Shown here: piece by piece, positions 15,518 through 24,005 of the stretch
Layout: every line of letters begins with the position of its first letter
Position numbering within the stretch: position 1 is the first letter of the stretch
Origin: Gardnerella vaginalis
GTDB lineage: Bacteria; Actinomycetota; Actinomycetes; Actinomycetales; Bifidobacteriaceae
Direction of reading: 5' to 3'
NCBI RefSeq assembly: GCF_001563665.1
Contig: NZ_KQ961868.1
Location: 48,866-72,904, forward strand
DNA length: 24,039 nt
Notes under the pieces: model-generated
Database searches by the model: none
Told to the model about the DNA's origin: nothing
The model's input: only the letters and a program-made list of their open reading frames with translations
Position numbers and translations under genes: made by a program

Positions 15518-16687
15518 TTATTTTCCGCTAATATCAACAATCCAAGTTTTTTTAGCTCCAGCAGATTTGAAAGCATCGCTAACTTTGTATGCGCAATCTT
15601 CAGAATCAGCAATCGCTATAACGCAACCTCCTCCTCCACCACCAGTTAATTTTGCGCCTAGCGCTCCGTTAGAATAAGCAGCATCAACTAAATCATTTAG
15701 CAAAGGAGTACTAATTCCAAGCTTATCTAAAATTCTATGAGCACGAATCATTTTTATTCCCACATTTTCGCTACTTCCATGTAACAAATCATCTTCGGCA
15801 CTTAAAGCAATATCGCCTAATTCTTGCAAAAGAGAATTTACGAAAGTAGGATTTTCATCACGCTTTTTTCGTAAATCTTCCACAGTTACTCTAGTCATGC
15901 CTTTTAACCCAGAATCAGCGAGTACAATCCAAGCTCGCATATTTATATTCATATAATCAAATGATCCATTGCAATATTTCACAGGCAAAAGAGATGAAGT
16001 TGCAACAGCATCCAATCCAGAAGGTCGCCCGTGAGCTACACGCTCAGCTTGCTGAGTTAAAGAAAATAATTGCGACTGATTAGCGTCAATACCATAATAA
16101 TCCAAAATAGCGCGAATAATTGCGCCAGCAGATGCAGCAGAAGATCCTAATCCTCTTTCAGGTGGAAAATCTGATTCTGTCAATACATACAAGCGTTCCC
16201 CATCCCAGCCTGCAAAATCTAACGCGCAATGAATAGCAGTTCGAATAGAGGAAAATCTAGGAGGGATATTTCGCAATAATCCAGTAAATCCTAAAGCAGA
16301 AAAAACAATATTATCGTCAATATTGTTGTAAATATTATCGTGAACACTATCTTGAGCACTAGTTCCAACACTACCAGCACTGACCACGCTATGGGAATTA
16401 AGGAGACTAGCGGAATTATGTGAATTTAAGGAAGTAGTCTTCGATTTTAACTCAAAAGATTTATCTAACTCAAAATTAAAAGTGCATTCATTAGAAACAG
16501 TGGCTCGCATACAAAGATTTCGCAAAGGCAATGCAACAGCAGGATAGCCATACACAACTGAATGTTCACCAAAAAGTATTACTTTTGCGCATGTTTTTCC
16601 AACGCCAAAACGAGGAGTTACACAAGACTTACTAAAAGCATCATACGCATTTGACGCATGACAAATTGTTTCACACGCGCTACTCAA
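15518..16687 (-). CDS. mvk: mevalonate kinase
   Basis: Mevalonate kinase phosphorylates mevalonate with ATP, the first step of the lower mevalonate pathway. GHMP signatures are clear: GKTCAKVILFGEHSVVYGYP near the N-terminus, PPERGLGSSAASAGAIIRA (ATP-binding loop), GRPSGLDA and the C-terminal KLTGGGGGGCVIAIAD. The frame is open from a TTG at 16708, but TAGGAGGC ends 6 bases before the TTG at 16687, so I place the start there (389 residues, MSSACETICH). A Ser/Asn/His-rich insert at about 84-127 (SLNSHNSASLLNSHS, then DNIYNNIDDN) lengthens the enzyme relative to relatives. It is the first gene of the mevalonate cluster. The upstream 16709-17027 stretch is very AT-rich, with a duplicated AAAAATGAATAAGAAC-like sequence near 16850-16890 and no confident promoter. 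Confidence 0.96.
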   Translation of the reverse strand: MSSACETICHASNAYDAFSKSCVTPRFGVGKTCAKVILFGEHSVVYGYPAVALPLRNLCMRATVSNECTFNFELDKSFELKSKTTSLNSHNSASLLNSHSVVSAGSVGTSAQDSVHDNIYNNIDDNIVFSALGFTGLLRNIPPRFSSIRTAIHCALDFAGWDGERLYVLTESDFPPERGLGSSAASAGAIIRAILDYYGIDANQSQLFSLTQQAERVAHGRPSGLDAVATSSLLPVKYCNGSFDYMNINMRAWIVLADSGLKGMTRVTVEDLRKKRDENPTFVNSLLQELGDIALSAEDDLLHGSSENVGIKMIRAHRILDKLGISTPLLNDLVDAAYSNGALGAKLTGGGGGGCVIAIADSEDCAYKVSDAFKSAGAKKTWIVDISGK

Positions 16688-17027
16688 CGCATAGCCTCCT
16701 ACAAGCAAAGATTACAAACAACTTTTCTAATCTAATCTTCAACGAATTAAAAAACTACGATATTTCAAATAAGCTCACAACACATTCACAAAATATTTTT
16801 TATTTTTCGTTCGATTACTAATTTATGTTATGTTAGAAAATTTAACGAATAAAAATATGAATAAGAACTAATAAAAATGAATAAGAACAAATAACAATCT
16901 GCTTATATGCCGAAAATACAAAATACAAAAAATATTTCAATCAAAAACTAGTGTATATATGCCAAAAACGGTGCTATTTGAGTTATTTTCTAAAACTTGT
17001 AAAACAGATTAAATTAAAAAAACTAAT

Positions 17028-17069
17028 ATAAACTAAAAGGCGAAAGCAACAATAAAGTCACTTTCGCCT
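17028..17069 (-). terminator. rho-independent terminator after rplL
   Basis: On the minus strand AGGCGAAAG and CTTTCGCCT form a 9-bp stem with a 14-base loop, followed by TTTAGTTTA. It lies about 53 bases past the rplL stop codon. Confidence 0.88.
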
Positions 17070-17122
17070 AAAAGCATTAGCTATTATTGCATTACGCAAA
17101 TTTAGCCAAAATTTGCTATGAA

Positions 17123-17503
17123 CTACTTAAGTTCTACAGTAGCGCCAGCCTCTTCGAGAGCAGCCTTAGCCTTATCAGCATCTTCCTTCTTAGCCTTCTC
17201 GAGAACAGCCTTTGGAGCACCGTCAACGAGAGCCTTAGCTTCAGCCAAACCAAGGTTGGTCAAAGCACGAACAGCCTTGATGACTGCAATCTTCTTATCG
17301 CCAACGGAAGCGAGAACGACATCAAACTCGTCCTTCTCTTCCTCAGCAGCGCCAGCAGCAGCTGGAGCAGCGGCAACAGCGGCTACAGGTGCAGCAGCTT
17401 CAACATCAAACTTCTCTTCAAAAGCCTTGACGAACTCGGAGAGCTCAACGAGGGTCATTTCACCAAAAGCTTCAAGAAGCTCTTCATTAGTGAGCTTAGC
17501 CAT
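17123..17503 (-). CDS. rplL: 50S ribosomal protein bL12 (L7/L12)
   Basis: L7/L12 forms the flexible ribosomal stalk, bound as dimers to L10, and recruits translation GTPases. The 126-residue product has the N-terminal dimerisation helix ([20 protein letters not shown]), an Ala-rich hinge (about 38-60) and the C-terminal domain with [19 protein letters not shown] and the [13 protein letters not shown] motif. The ATG at 17503 follows AAGGAAG by 5 bases, so the longer open frame is not used. It lies 98 bases after rplJ with no terminator between, as expected for the rplJL operon. Confidence 0.98.
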   Translation of the reverse strand: MAKLTNEELLEAFGEMTLVELSEFVKAFEEKFDVEAAAPVAAVAAAPAAAGAAEEEKDEFDVVLASVGDKKIAVIKAVRALTNLGLAEAKALVDGAPKAVLEKAKKEDADKAKAALEEAGATVELK

Positions 17504-17601
17504 AATGGCTTCCTTTCTTACTTGGCCGATAGGCACACGTTGTGCCTTAAGCCATCAAATTTTTTATTATTATTTGACTCATGCAGCAAGCTGCAAGGGT
17601 A

Positions 17602-18123
17602 TCATGCGGCCTTTTCCTGCTTTTCGCGCAAAGCGTCGATAGTACGCACAGCCTTTGTTGGCAAAGCGTTGAACAGGTAAGCGGCCTTGGACATAGTGCC
17701 CTTGAGCGCGCCGGCCATTTCGGAAAGCAACTGTGGGCGAGACTTCAAGTCTGCAAGCTGCTTTGCACCTTCGGCATCGTAAACGGTTCCATCTGCGAAA
17801 CCGCCCTTGATAACGAGGGTCTTATTCTCTTTGGCAAAATCACGCAAAGTCTTAGCAGCCTCAATGAAATCACCTTTTACGAAAGTGATTGCAGTTGGAC
17901 CGGCGAGAAGCTCGTCAAGACCTTCAATGCCCGCTTCCTTAGCAGCAATACGAGCAAGCGTGTTCTTAGCCACAGAGTAGGAAGTATCGCGGCCTAGCTT
18001 TTCACGCAAATCAGAAATCTGCGGAACTGTAAGCCCGCGGTACTCGGTGAGGTAGACAGCGTCTGCATTACGGAATAATCCAGTAAGCTCTGCAACTACC
18101 GCTTCCTTTTCGGGCCTCTTCAT
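17602..18123 (-). CDS. rplJ: 50S ribosomal protein uL10
   Basis: L10 anchors L7/L12 dimers to 23S rRNA at the base of the stalk. The 173-residue product begins MKRPEKEAVVAELTG and shows LTEYRGLTVPQISDLREKL and YSVAKNTLARIAAKE, family hallmarks, with the C-terminal helices that bind L12 (about 140-173). The ATG at 18123 follows AGGAAGGAA with a 4-base spacer. It is the first gene of rplJL. The long leader upstream indicates autoregulation by L10 or the L10-L12 complex. Confidence 0.98.
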   Translation of the reverse strand: MKRPEKEAVVAELTGLFRNADAVYLTEYRGLTVPQISDLREKLGRDTSYSVAKNTLARIAAKEAGIEGLDELLAGPTAITFVKGDFIEAAKTLRDFAKENKTLVIKGGFADGTVYDAEGAKQLADLKSRPQLLSEMAGALKGTMSKAAYLFNALPTKAVRTIDALREKQEKAA

Positions 18124-18355
18124 GGCGTTCCTTCCTAAATCGGCCGTCGATTTGAAAGAAACACATCAAGCTTAATCTAAACAGAGCAACAAAAAAGCTC
18201 TGCGCACTGGCAGAGCAACAAACAAAACACTAAAGCGTTTAAACTTTCGATTTACAATAAACAATTTGCAAATCATTGCTCAACCTGTGCTGGCATGACA
18301 CATCAATTTCAGGAATCTCGCGATTCCACCAACGGTCTGTGGTTTACGTTGGGAT
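18124..18355 (-). ncRNA. L10 leader (autoregulatory mRNA leader of rplJL)
   Basis: The leader is about 230 bases, much longer than needed for translation. On the minus strand it opens with a CCAACG / CGTTGG helix (18347-18352 with 18329-18334) directly followed by a second helix GGAATC / GATTCC (18322-18327 with 18312-18317), an arrangement resembling the Rfam L10 leader that binds L10. An intrinsic terminator lies farther down at 18191-18216. The family is known to repress rplJL when free L10 accumulates; the exact fold here is inferred by eye. Confidence 0.7.
18191..18216 (-). terminator. intrinsic terminator inside the rplJ leader (possible attenuator)
   Basis: On the minus strand GCTCTGC, a 6-base loop and GCAGAGC are followed by TTTTTT, an excellent intrinsic terminator. 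It sits between the rplJ promoter and the rplJ start codon, so it must be bypassed for rplJL expression. That suggests attenuation of transcription controlled by the upstream leader fold. Confidence 0.85.
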
Positions 18356-18384
18356 AGTTTAATATGCATCTAAGACAATGTCAA
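18356..18384 (-). promoter_or_regulatory. rplJL promoter
   Basis: On the minus strand TTGACA (perfect -35, 18379-18384), a 17-base spacer and TAAACT (-10, 18356-18361) lie immediately upstream of the L10 leader helices. The predicted start near 18350 would fall just inside the first helix, so the precise start is uncertain. Confidence 0.7.
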
Positions 18385-18428
18385 GAAAATAGAAGAAAGT
18401 ATTAAGCAAGTATCAAGAAAATAGAAGA
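18381..18428. repeat. 16-bp direct repeat at the rplJL promoter
   Basis: TCAAGAAAATAGAAGA occurs at 18381-18396 and 18413-18428, a 32-bp period, with a further partial TATCAAG at 18432. The first copy overlaps the -35 box on the minus strand. The role is unknown. Confidence 0.7.
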
Positions 18429-18495
18429 CAATATCAAGCGAATTTGCAGTAAATCTAAGAATAAATTTAGAAAAACAAAAATAAAAACAGAAATA

Positions 18496-18530
18496 GAAAC
18501 AGAAAGAGGGCATGTAATCACACGCCCTCT
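18496..18530. terminator. terminator after the purine permease, possibly bidirectional
   Basis: AGAGGGC / GCCCTCT form a 7-bp stem with a 12-base loop at 18505-18530. On the minus strand it is followed by TTTCTGTTTCTATTTTTG, and on the plus strand by AATTTTTCTT, so either direction could terminate. It lies about 90 bases after the permease stop codon. Confidence 0.8.
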
Positions 18531-18620
18531 AATTTTTCTTATGCTTGCGAACTAAATTCTTGAAGTTAAATTCTTGAAATTCAATTCACATTTACTTACA
18601 TTTACAGCACAGCTACTTAT

Positions 18621-20024
18621 TTACAGCACAGCGTTAGCAATAAAATCAAGCAAGAACAACAAAGAAACAATCCAAAGCATTGGATGAATTTCCTTAGCGC
18701 GCTTCTTGCAAGTCATCACTAAGCAGTACATAATGAATCCGGCTGCGATACCGTAAGAAATGTTGTAAGAAAATGCCATGAATACAGCTGCGAAGAATGC
18801 AGGAATTGCCTCGGAAATATCATCCCAAGCAATTTCCTTCAAAGAACTTGCCATCATGCATCCAACAACCACAAGCACACCAGCAGTTGCAGCAGCAGGT
18901 ACAGCGGAAACAACTGGAGCAAGAACTATTGAAAGTGCAAAACAGATTGACACAACTACTGAAGTCAAACCTGTACGACCACCTGCACCAATACCTGCAG
19001 CAGACTCTACATAAGTAGTGGTGTTAGAAGTACCGAAGATTGCACCAACAGAAGTTGCAATGGAATCAGCAAACAAAGCGCGATCCATCTTGGAGCTAAA
19101 TCCGGAGCCGTTTTCCAAAGCACGCTCGTCCGCTTCAGAGAAGATTCCAGTACGACGACCAGTACCAATGAAAGTACCCAAAGTGTCGAAAGTATCAGAC
19201 ATTGAGAAAGCAAAGATTGTTATTAAAACCAGCGGAATACGATCAGGACGTGAGAACAGAGTTGGGAATCCTTCGTTTGTAAATATTGCACAGAAAGTCT
19301 TAGGCAAATCATGGAAAGCGCCCATGATTGACACAGAGTTGTTCATAGTAGTCAAACCCATTGGAATACCAATGATAGCTGTAACAACAATGGAAATAAG
19401 CAAAGATCCGCGAACATTCAAAACAGTAAGAATAATTGCCAAAATCAAGCCAATAAGGAACAACCATAGAACTGGGTTCTTTAGAACAGCAAGACCTGGA
19501 ATTGCAGGAGTTGCACCAAATTTAGATGCAATTGCTACAGCTTCTTTGTCTTTTGGAGTGAACTTAATCAAATCAACGTTCACCATGCCAACATAAGCCA
19601 CGAATAAACCGATGCCACCGCCGATTGCGTGTTGTAACGAAGTCGGGATGGCACGAATAATCATTTTACGAATTTTAGTAACGGTAATAAGAATGTTAAT
19701 TAAACCGCATAAGAACACCATACACATGGCATGCTGCCAACTAAAGCCTAAGCCTTTTACGACAGTGAACGTAAAGAACGCATTAAGACCCATACCAGCA
19801 GCTTGAGCGTAAGGCACGTTAGCAAACAGACCCATAACAAGCGTGCCAATAATAGCTGCAATAATTGTTGCTAAGAACACGCCACCCCATGGCATACCAG
19901 TTTCTTTTAATACATTTGGATTTACGATGATTATGTACGACATTGCGAAGAATGTAGTGAGACCTGCAGTGATCTCCGTTGGTACATTCGTGCCGTTTTC
20001 TTTGAGATGGAAGAACTTTTCCAT
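18621..20024 (-). CDS. purine (guanine/hypoxanthine/adenine) permease of the AzgA-like NCS2 family
   Basis: This is a cytoplasmic-membrane nucleobase:cation symporter importing purine bases for salvage. The 467-residue product begins MEKFFHLKENGTNVPTEITAG and has the long series of hydrophobic segments (about 12-14) expected for the NCS2 fold. AzgA-type blocks are GLTTFFAMSYIIIVNP, AAGMGLNAFFTFTVV, SDTFDTLGTFIGTGRRTG and FGTSNTTTYVESAAGIGAGG, the last two being the substrate-site regions. The frame continues 31 codons further upstream, but that part is Cys/Arg-rich and unlike the family, and the ATG at 20024 matches family N-termini; a GAGAG lies 3 bases and an AAGGA about 11 bases before it. 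The leader upstream looks structured, suggesting regulation at the RNA level. Substrate specificity within the purines cannot be assigned from sequence. Confidence 0.92.
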   Translation of the reverse strand: MEKFFHLKENGTNVPTEITAGLTTFFAMSYIIIVNPNVLKETGMPWGGVFLATIIAAIIGTLVMGLFANVPYAQAAGMGLNAFFTFTVVKGLGFSWQHAMCMVFLCGLINILITVTKIRKMIIRAIPTSLQHAIGGGIGLFVAYVGMVNVDLIKFTPKDKEAVAIASKFGATPAIPGLAVLKNPVLWLFLIGLILAIILTVLNVRGSLLISIVVTAIIGIPMGLTTMNNSVSIMGAFHDLPKTFCAIFTNEGFPTLFSRPDRIPLVLITIFAFSMSDTFDTLGTFIGTGRRTGIFSEADERALENGSGFSSKMDRALFADSIATSVGAIFGTSNTTTYVESAAGIGAGGRTGLTSVVVSICFALSIVLAPVVSAVPAAATAGVLVVVGCMMASSLKEIAWDDISEAIPAFFAAVFMAFSYNISYGIAAGFIMYCLVMTCKKRAKEIHPMLWIVSLLFLLDFIANAVL

Positions 20025-20220
20025 AAACTCTCGGTTCCTTGGTTTACAAGCGCAAAAGACCATAAAAAGCGCGGCGAAGGCTCTTGAGCAATCGCGCACG
20101 CAATTACATTTGGGCATTCACGCAGAGGTTACTGCGACTCGCCGGCATAGCGAAGGCATCGCAAAATCTCACATAAAATTATGAAAATTGCGAAACCTTT
20201 GAACACCGAACGTCTTAGAC
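20025..20220 (-). promoter_or_regulatory. structured 5' leader of the purine permease (riboswitch or attenuator candidate)
   Basis: This leader is clearly richer in GC than its neighbours. On the minus strand it contains a stem TGCGA-x-GCC ... GGC-gag-TCGCA (20159-20163 with 20133-20137), then a terminator-like hairpin GCGCG / CGCGC with an inner GCTCAAGAGC stem (20069-20097) followed by TTTTT (20064-20068). That arrangement suggests ligand- or protein-controlled attenuation. It does not match a purine riboswitch or other class I can name. A promoter was not identified. Confidence 0.4.
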
Positions 20221-20272
20221 AATACTCGTAAGTGCTGACCTAAGATTTGCTCGCGATTTTAGATTTTTATGT

Positions 20273-20312
20273 AAAAAAAAAAGGTCTTTGCATACAATAG
20301 CATGCAAAGACC
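20273..20312 (-). terminator. rho-independent terminator after the beta-helix gene
   Basis: On the minus strand GGTCTTTGCAT and ATGCAAAGACC form a perfect 11-bp stem with an 8-base loop, followed by ten T residues. It lies 35 bases after the stop codon of the surface-protein gene. Confidence 0.95.
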
Positions 20313-20347
20313 AAATAAATTACAATACTTCTAAAATAAGCAACAGC

Positions 20348-23300
20348 CTACTTTTGAGAATTTCGCAAGAGCGCACCAGCATAAGCTAAAATGCTAGCAA
20401 CAAAAACAGTTAAGAGCGCACTTACGCCAGTATTAGGTAACTTACTTACAACAGTATTAGGTAACTTATTAGACGAAACCTTACTTTCAACGGTAATATT
20501 CGTCCAACCAAGCTGATTACCATTCTCATCAATAAGAGCAACCGTATGCTTACCAGAATAACCAGCAGGGAACAATGCATCAAATTGAGGTTTGCCATTA
20601 AGCATATAAACCTTCACACGATCAGCTCCACTAGCGTCCTTAAGCAAACGAGGAGATGAATAAATATATGCATAAGCATACACAAAACCATCAGCCTTCA
20701 AATGAGAAATAAACTCCTCATTAGAAATATTCGCAATAACTCTATTGACAGCATTAGCGTACGCTACATTCTTCGCACCAATAGTAAGCTTACCTTTCAA
20801 TTCAGGATTAAGACCATCAACACTAGAAGGAGCAAGAGCATTCACGGATGTAGGTGCTGGAGCAACAGGCTTAACAGGCTCAACCGGAGTAGAAGGATTT
20901 ACTGGATCAGATTCATGTTTAGCTACACACTCAGAATCATGAACATCACTAGCTTCATCCACATACTCAAAAACAGGACTTACATGCAAAGACGGACGAG
21001 ACATATCAGATTCAGCTGTTGCAACAACACGAATCCAATCACCGCGCTTTACATCCAATAAACCATGACTTTTAACAGCGTTAGCAAACTCTTGCGAAAC
21101 TTTCAAAGACTCTGAGAGTTTAGCACTATACAAAACTTCATTGTTTATCATTAAAGACAATGTTATTGCTTTGCCATTATTGCCTTTCTGACGCAAATAC
21201 GGCTCATTCTCTTTAATAGTAAAGCGAATCTTTCCGCTCTTTGGAGCAAGCCATGCAATTGCAACACCACCAGCACTACCAGGTGAATCACTTAGCAAGC
21301 CATGTATATCTTTTCTATTTTCAGGATAGTTACGATTTGGATAATCTATTCCAGGTCCATAATAACTGTCAAAAAGCCAGTTAGGATACTGCGGATCCTT
21401 AGATTTCAAATCCTCCCAAGTTCCACTGTCACCATCCTGTTTCTGACCATGCCAAATAGGTCCTTGATGATTATCTTGATATTCACGAACCCAATCCCAA
21501 GTCATCTTAGGCTTAATTACATAATCAATGAAAGCAGAATCAGAAGAATTATCTCCCTCAAGAGAAAATCGTACAATATCGCCTTCTAACACATTTGCAG
21601 AAGGTTTTAGTACAGAACCACTACGCAAAACTTGCATTTTAGTTTCGCTTCCAACTTTTATCATAGATAAAAGATCGCATACATTTGTAGTAAGCTTTTT
21701 ACCTATAGGCACATAAATGGTCTTATTACCATTTTCATTACCTGTTTCAAAGTCAATATTTTTAATAGAAATAGCCTTAACGTCACTTTCAGCACAACCA
21801 ATATCTGGGTTAGATACGATCTTAGATCCAAAGAAATCATGCTCAAAATTAAAACCATTAAGATCATGAATTACTGTACCGGAATTTATTGCTGGAGATC
21901 CCTTAGCAAGTAGATAATTAGCAAAAGCATTATTATCGCCTTGACGAGAATAAATTTTGCCATTCTTATTAAAATCTTTTATGCCAATTACGTTAGATTT
22001 GAATACTTTGAGAATATCATCTGCCTTCAAAGCTTTTGTATCGCTTCTAGGAGTTGATTCATAATTTATATACAAATTATTCTTATATACTTGTCGATTA
22101 TTCCTATTCCATTGAGCATTTTTTGTTGTAGCATTGCTAAGAGAACCGTTATTTTCATCAACGCTAGCAAAAATATTATTTTCCATAAGACCTGGGCCAT
22201 TAGTTCGGTCCGTCAAAACTTTCACACCTTTACGCAATATAAACGTATTGTTGTAAATATGCGCAGTGCTATAAGTTGTTGGTAAATCAATTGCGCCATT
22301 ATCTCCTACAGCAATGTTGTATCTGAATGTAGTGTTAATAGCAAAATAATTACAAACCATTAAAGTAGCAAAAGTATTATTTTGCGAATAGTTATATTGG
22401 TAAAGAGTGCCATCACCAAAATCAGCATCCCAAGGCTGACCATCGCCATTACCGTGATCAGCGTTCAATGTTTCATAAGCTTCGTTATACTCAAACAATG
22501 CATTCTTGCATCTCCAAGGCCAAATAGCAGCAGCAGTTCTTCCGGAAGAAGTTAAATAATCTTGAGTGTTAATATGCTTAGCAACCTTAGAAGATACATT
22601 TCCTTTAACGAGTGGACGATCGCAATACATTACTGTAATAGCATCACCACCAGCGCCATATACAAAATTATTTTCGATTACAACATTAGTTTGACCATAT
22701 TTAGCAATTACAGAATCCTTAATAGCTCCACCAGCGCCATTAGAGTAATCAAAATCGTTATTCCAATTGCGTGAGTTATCAATATAATTCAAATACGAAG
22801 TGTAACCTACTGCGATACCCCATCTATCTACGTCTTCAACTCTATTATTTTTTATTGAAATATGATCAAAACGAGATACATGATTTTGTAAATATGCATC
22901 ATCGGCTGCACTCTGACGATATTTTGGCAAATGAGCCATAAAATATATACCGCCATTTGCCATATGCTTGTTGTAAATATTGCCATCAACGTCATGAATA
23001 TAGCAATTCTCAATACTGACATTACTCATAGTAGTACCGTTTTCAGCAATACCAGCAATGCCAGTCCTATCCATACGATTTTGTCTTCTATCTAATTTTG
23101 TACCGTCAGAATCAGCCTGCTCAGTCCATTTCCATGTTTTAACTGGATCATAAACATTCTCATCGTCATTCGTGATTTCTAAATTCTTCACAGTAATATA
23201 AGAAGAATCCTTAATGAGAATAGTTGACGAAACATCACCCTTATGCTTATGAGGACTTCCACCAATTAGTGCTTTATAATCCTGATGCCACTGACTATCT

Positions 23301-23687
23301 TTTACACCGTTTGCAGCAATAAGCGGAGCAGGCTTAGATGGATCTCCATAATCCATAAAAGTTATAGGCTTATTTTCAGCACCAGATATATCCTTAATAT
23401 GTAAAGATTGATTATTAAATTTAGAACCTCTTTTTAGAAGAATCTTATCTCCAGGCTTAAAATCCTTCATAATTTCATTTATTTTATTTAATGTTTTAAG
23501 AGGTTTATCAGCAGTAGTTCCTGTATTATTATCATTTCCTTCTTCACTAGAAACATAAAAGCTACGACCTACAACACCCCCCCCCCAACTCAGTTTCTTG
23601 ACCAACTGCAATATTGGTGAAAAAAGTGCCTACAACACATGTACAACATACAGCAGCTAACGCTCGCTTTAGATTTATAACACTCAT
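20348..23687 (-). CDS. LPXTG-anchored right-handed beta-helix surface protein, frame interrupted at a poly-G tract (OFF phase)
   Basis: The gene starts at ATG 23687, 9 bases after AAGGA, with a signal peptide: MSVINLKRALAAVCCTCVVG then TFFTNIAVGQETEL, basic n-region, hydrophobic core and a likely cleavage at AVG|QE. At codon 34 it enters ten Gs and, as sequenced, stops a few codons later (GGGCCRS-stop). The body of about 1075 residues, to 20348, continues in another frame; nine or twelve Gs would join them (1112 residues with nine). The body opens FYVSSEEGNDNNTGT, typical of right-handed beta-helix polysaccharide-active or surface proteins, with Asn-rich helix rungs to about residue 500. Then come carbohydrate-binding-like beta domains, a Pro-rich spacer (NPSTPVEPVKPVAPAPTS), a bifidobacterial-type domain ending GWTNITVESK, and LPNTG plus a membrane segment and basic tail. 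The substrate is unknown. A sequencing error in the run is the alternative. Confidence 0.85.
20427..20475 (-). repeat. 24-bp duplication giving a doubled sorting-signal motif
   Basis: About 24 bases around AGTATTAGGTAACTTA are duplicated, encoding KLPNTVVSKLPNTG. The first copy reads LPNTV and the second LPNTG; only the second, followed by the hydrophobic segment and the basic tail RNSQK, is a proper sortase signal. Confidence 0.8.
23577..23586 (-). repeat. poly-G(10) homopolymer, probable phase-variation switch
   Basis: Ten consecutive Cs on the plus strand (Gs in the coding sense) lie 34 codons into the surface-protein gene, right after the signal peptide. No other G/C run approaches this length in the AT-rich window. 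Single-base slippage would switch the reading frame. Confidence 0.9.
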
Positions 23688-24005
23688 ATTCTATAGTCCT
23701 TCTTCAATAGAAAAACAATTATTTACGTGACTCTATTGATCGATAATGAACGCCTTTACTCACATCTATCAATAGAATATTTTTTGAAGTTATATTTATG
23801 TAATTATTATTTTTTAATTGATATTGTTATACCGTATCTGCAAGCAACCTTGCCAACATAAACGGAATACTATTATATTAGTAAATATAATTAACAATTT
23901 CAGTTTAACTATAACATCACGATTTCTCTAATACAATATGAATTTATGCTTATTTTGTAAACAATCTTATAGATTTATTTACTAAGTAAGTAAAGTATAG
24001 ATTAC
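23688..24005. other. AT-rich upstream region of the surface-protein gene
   Basis: There is no gene here. It contains a 9-bp inverted repeat, TCTATTGAT (23733-23741) and ATCAATAGA (23769-23777), 27 bases apart, which may be an operator. On the minus strand TTGATA (23768-23773), an 18-base spacer and CATTAT could be a promoter. The rest is AT-rich without recognisable structure. Confidence 0.4.

Noticed and set aside
20025..20117. N-terminal extension of the purine permease
   Set aside because: The in-frame stretch is Cys/Arg-rich, unlike the family, and coincides with a structured leader; ATG 20024 matches family starts.
20025..20220. Known purine riboswitch
   Set aside because: The conserved core with two interacting loops could not be found by eye; only a generic structured leader is supported.
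20273..20282. Poly-A run as a second slippage switch
   Set aside because: It is the T tail of a perfect intrinsic terminator and lies outside any gene.
23587..23611. Start of the surface protein at a TTG near 23611
   Set aside because: That frame has no ribosome binding site or signal peptide; the true start with signal peptide is at 23687 in another frame, across the G tract.
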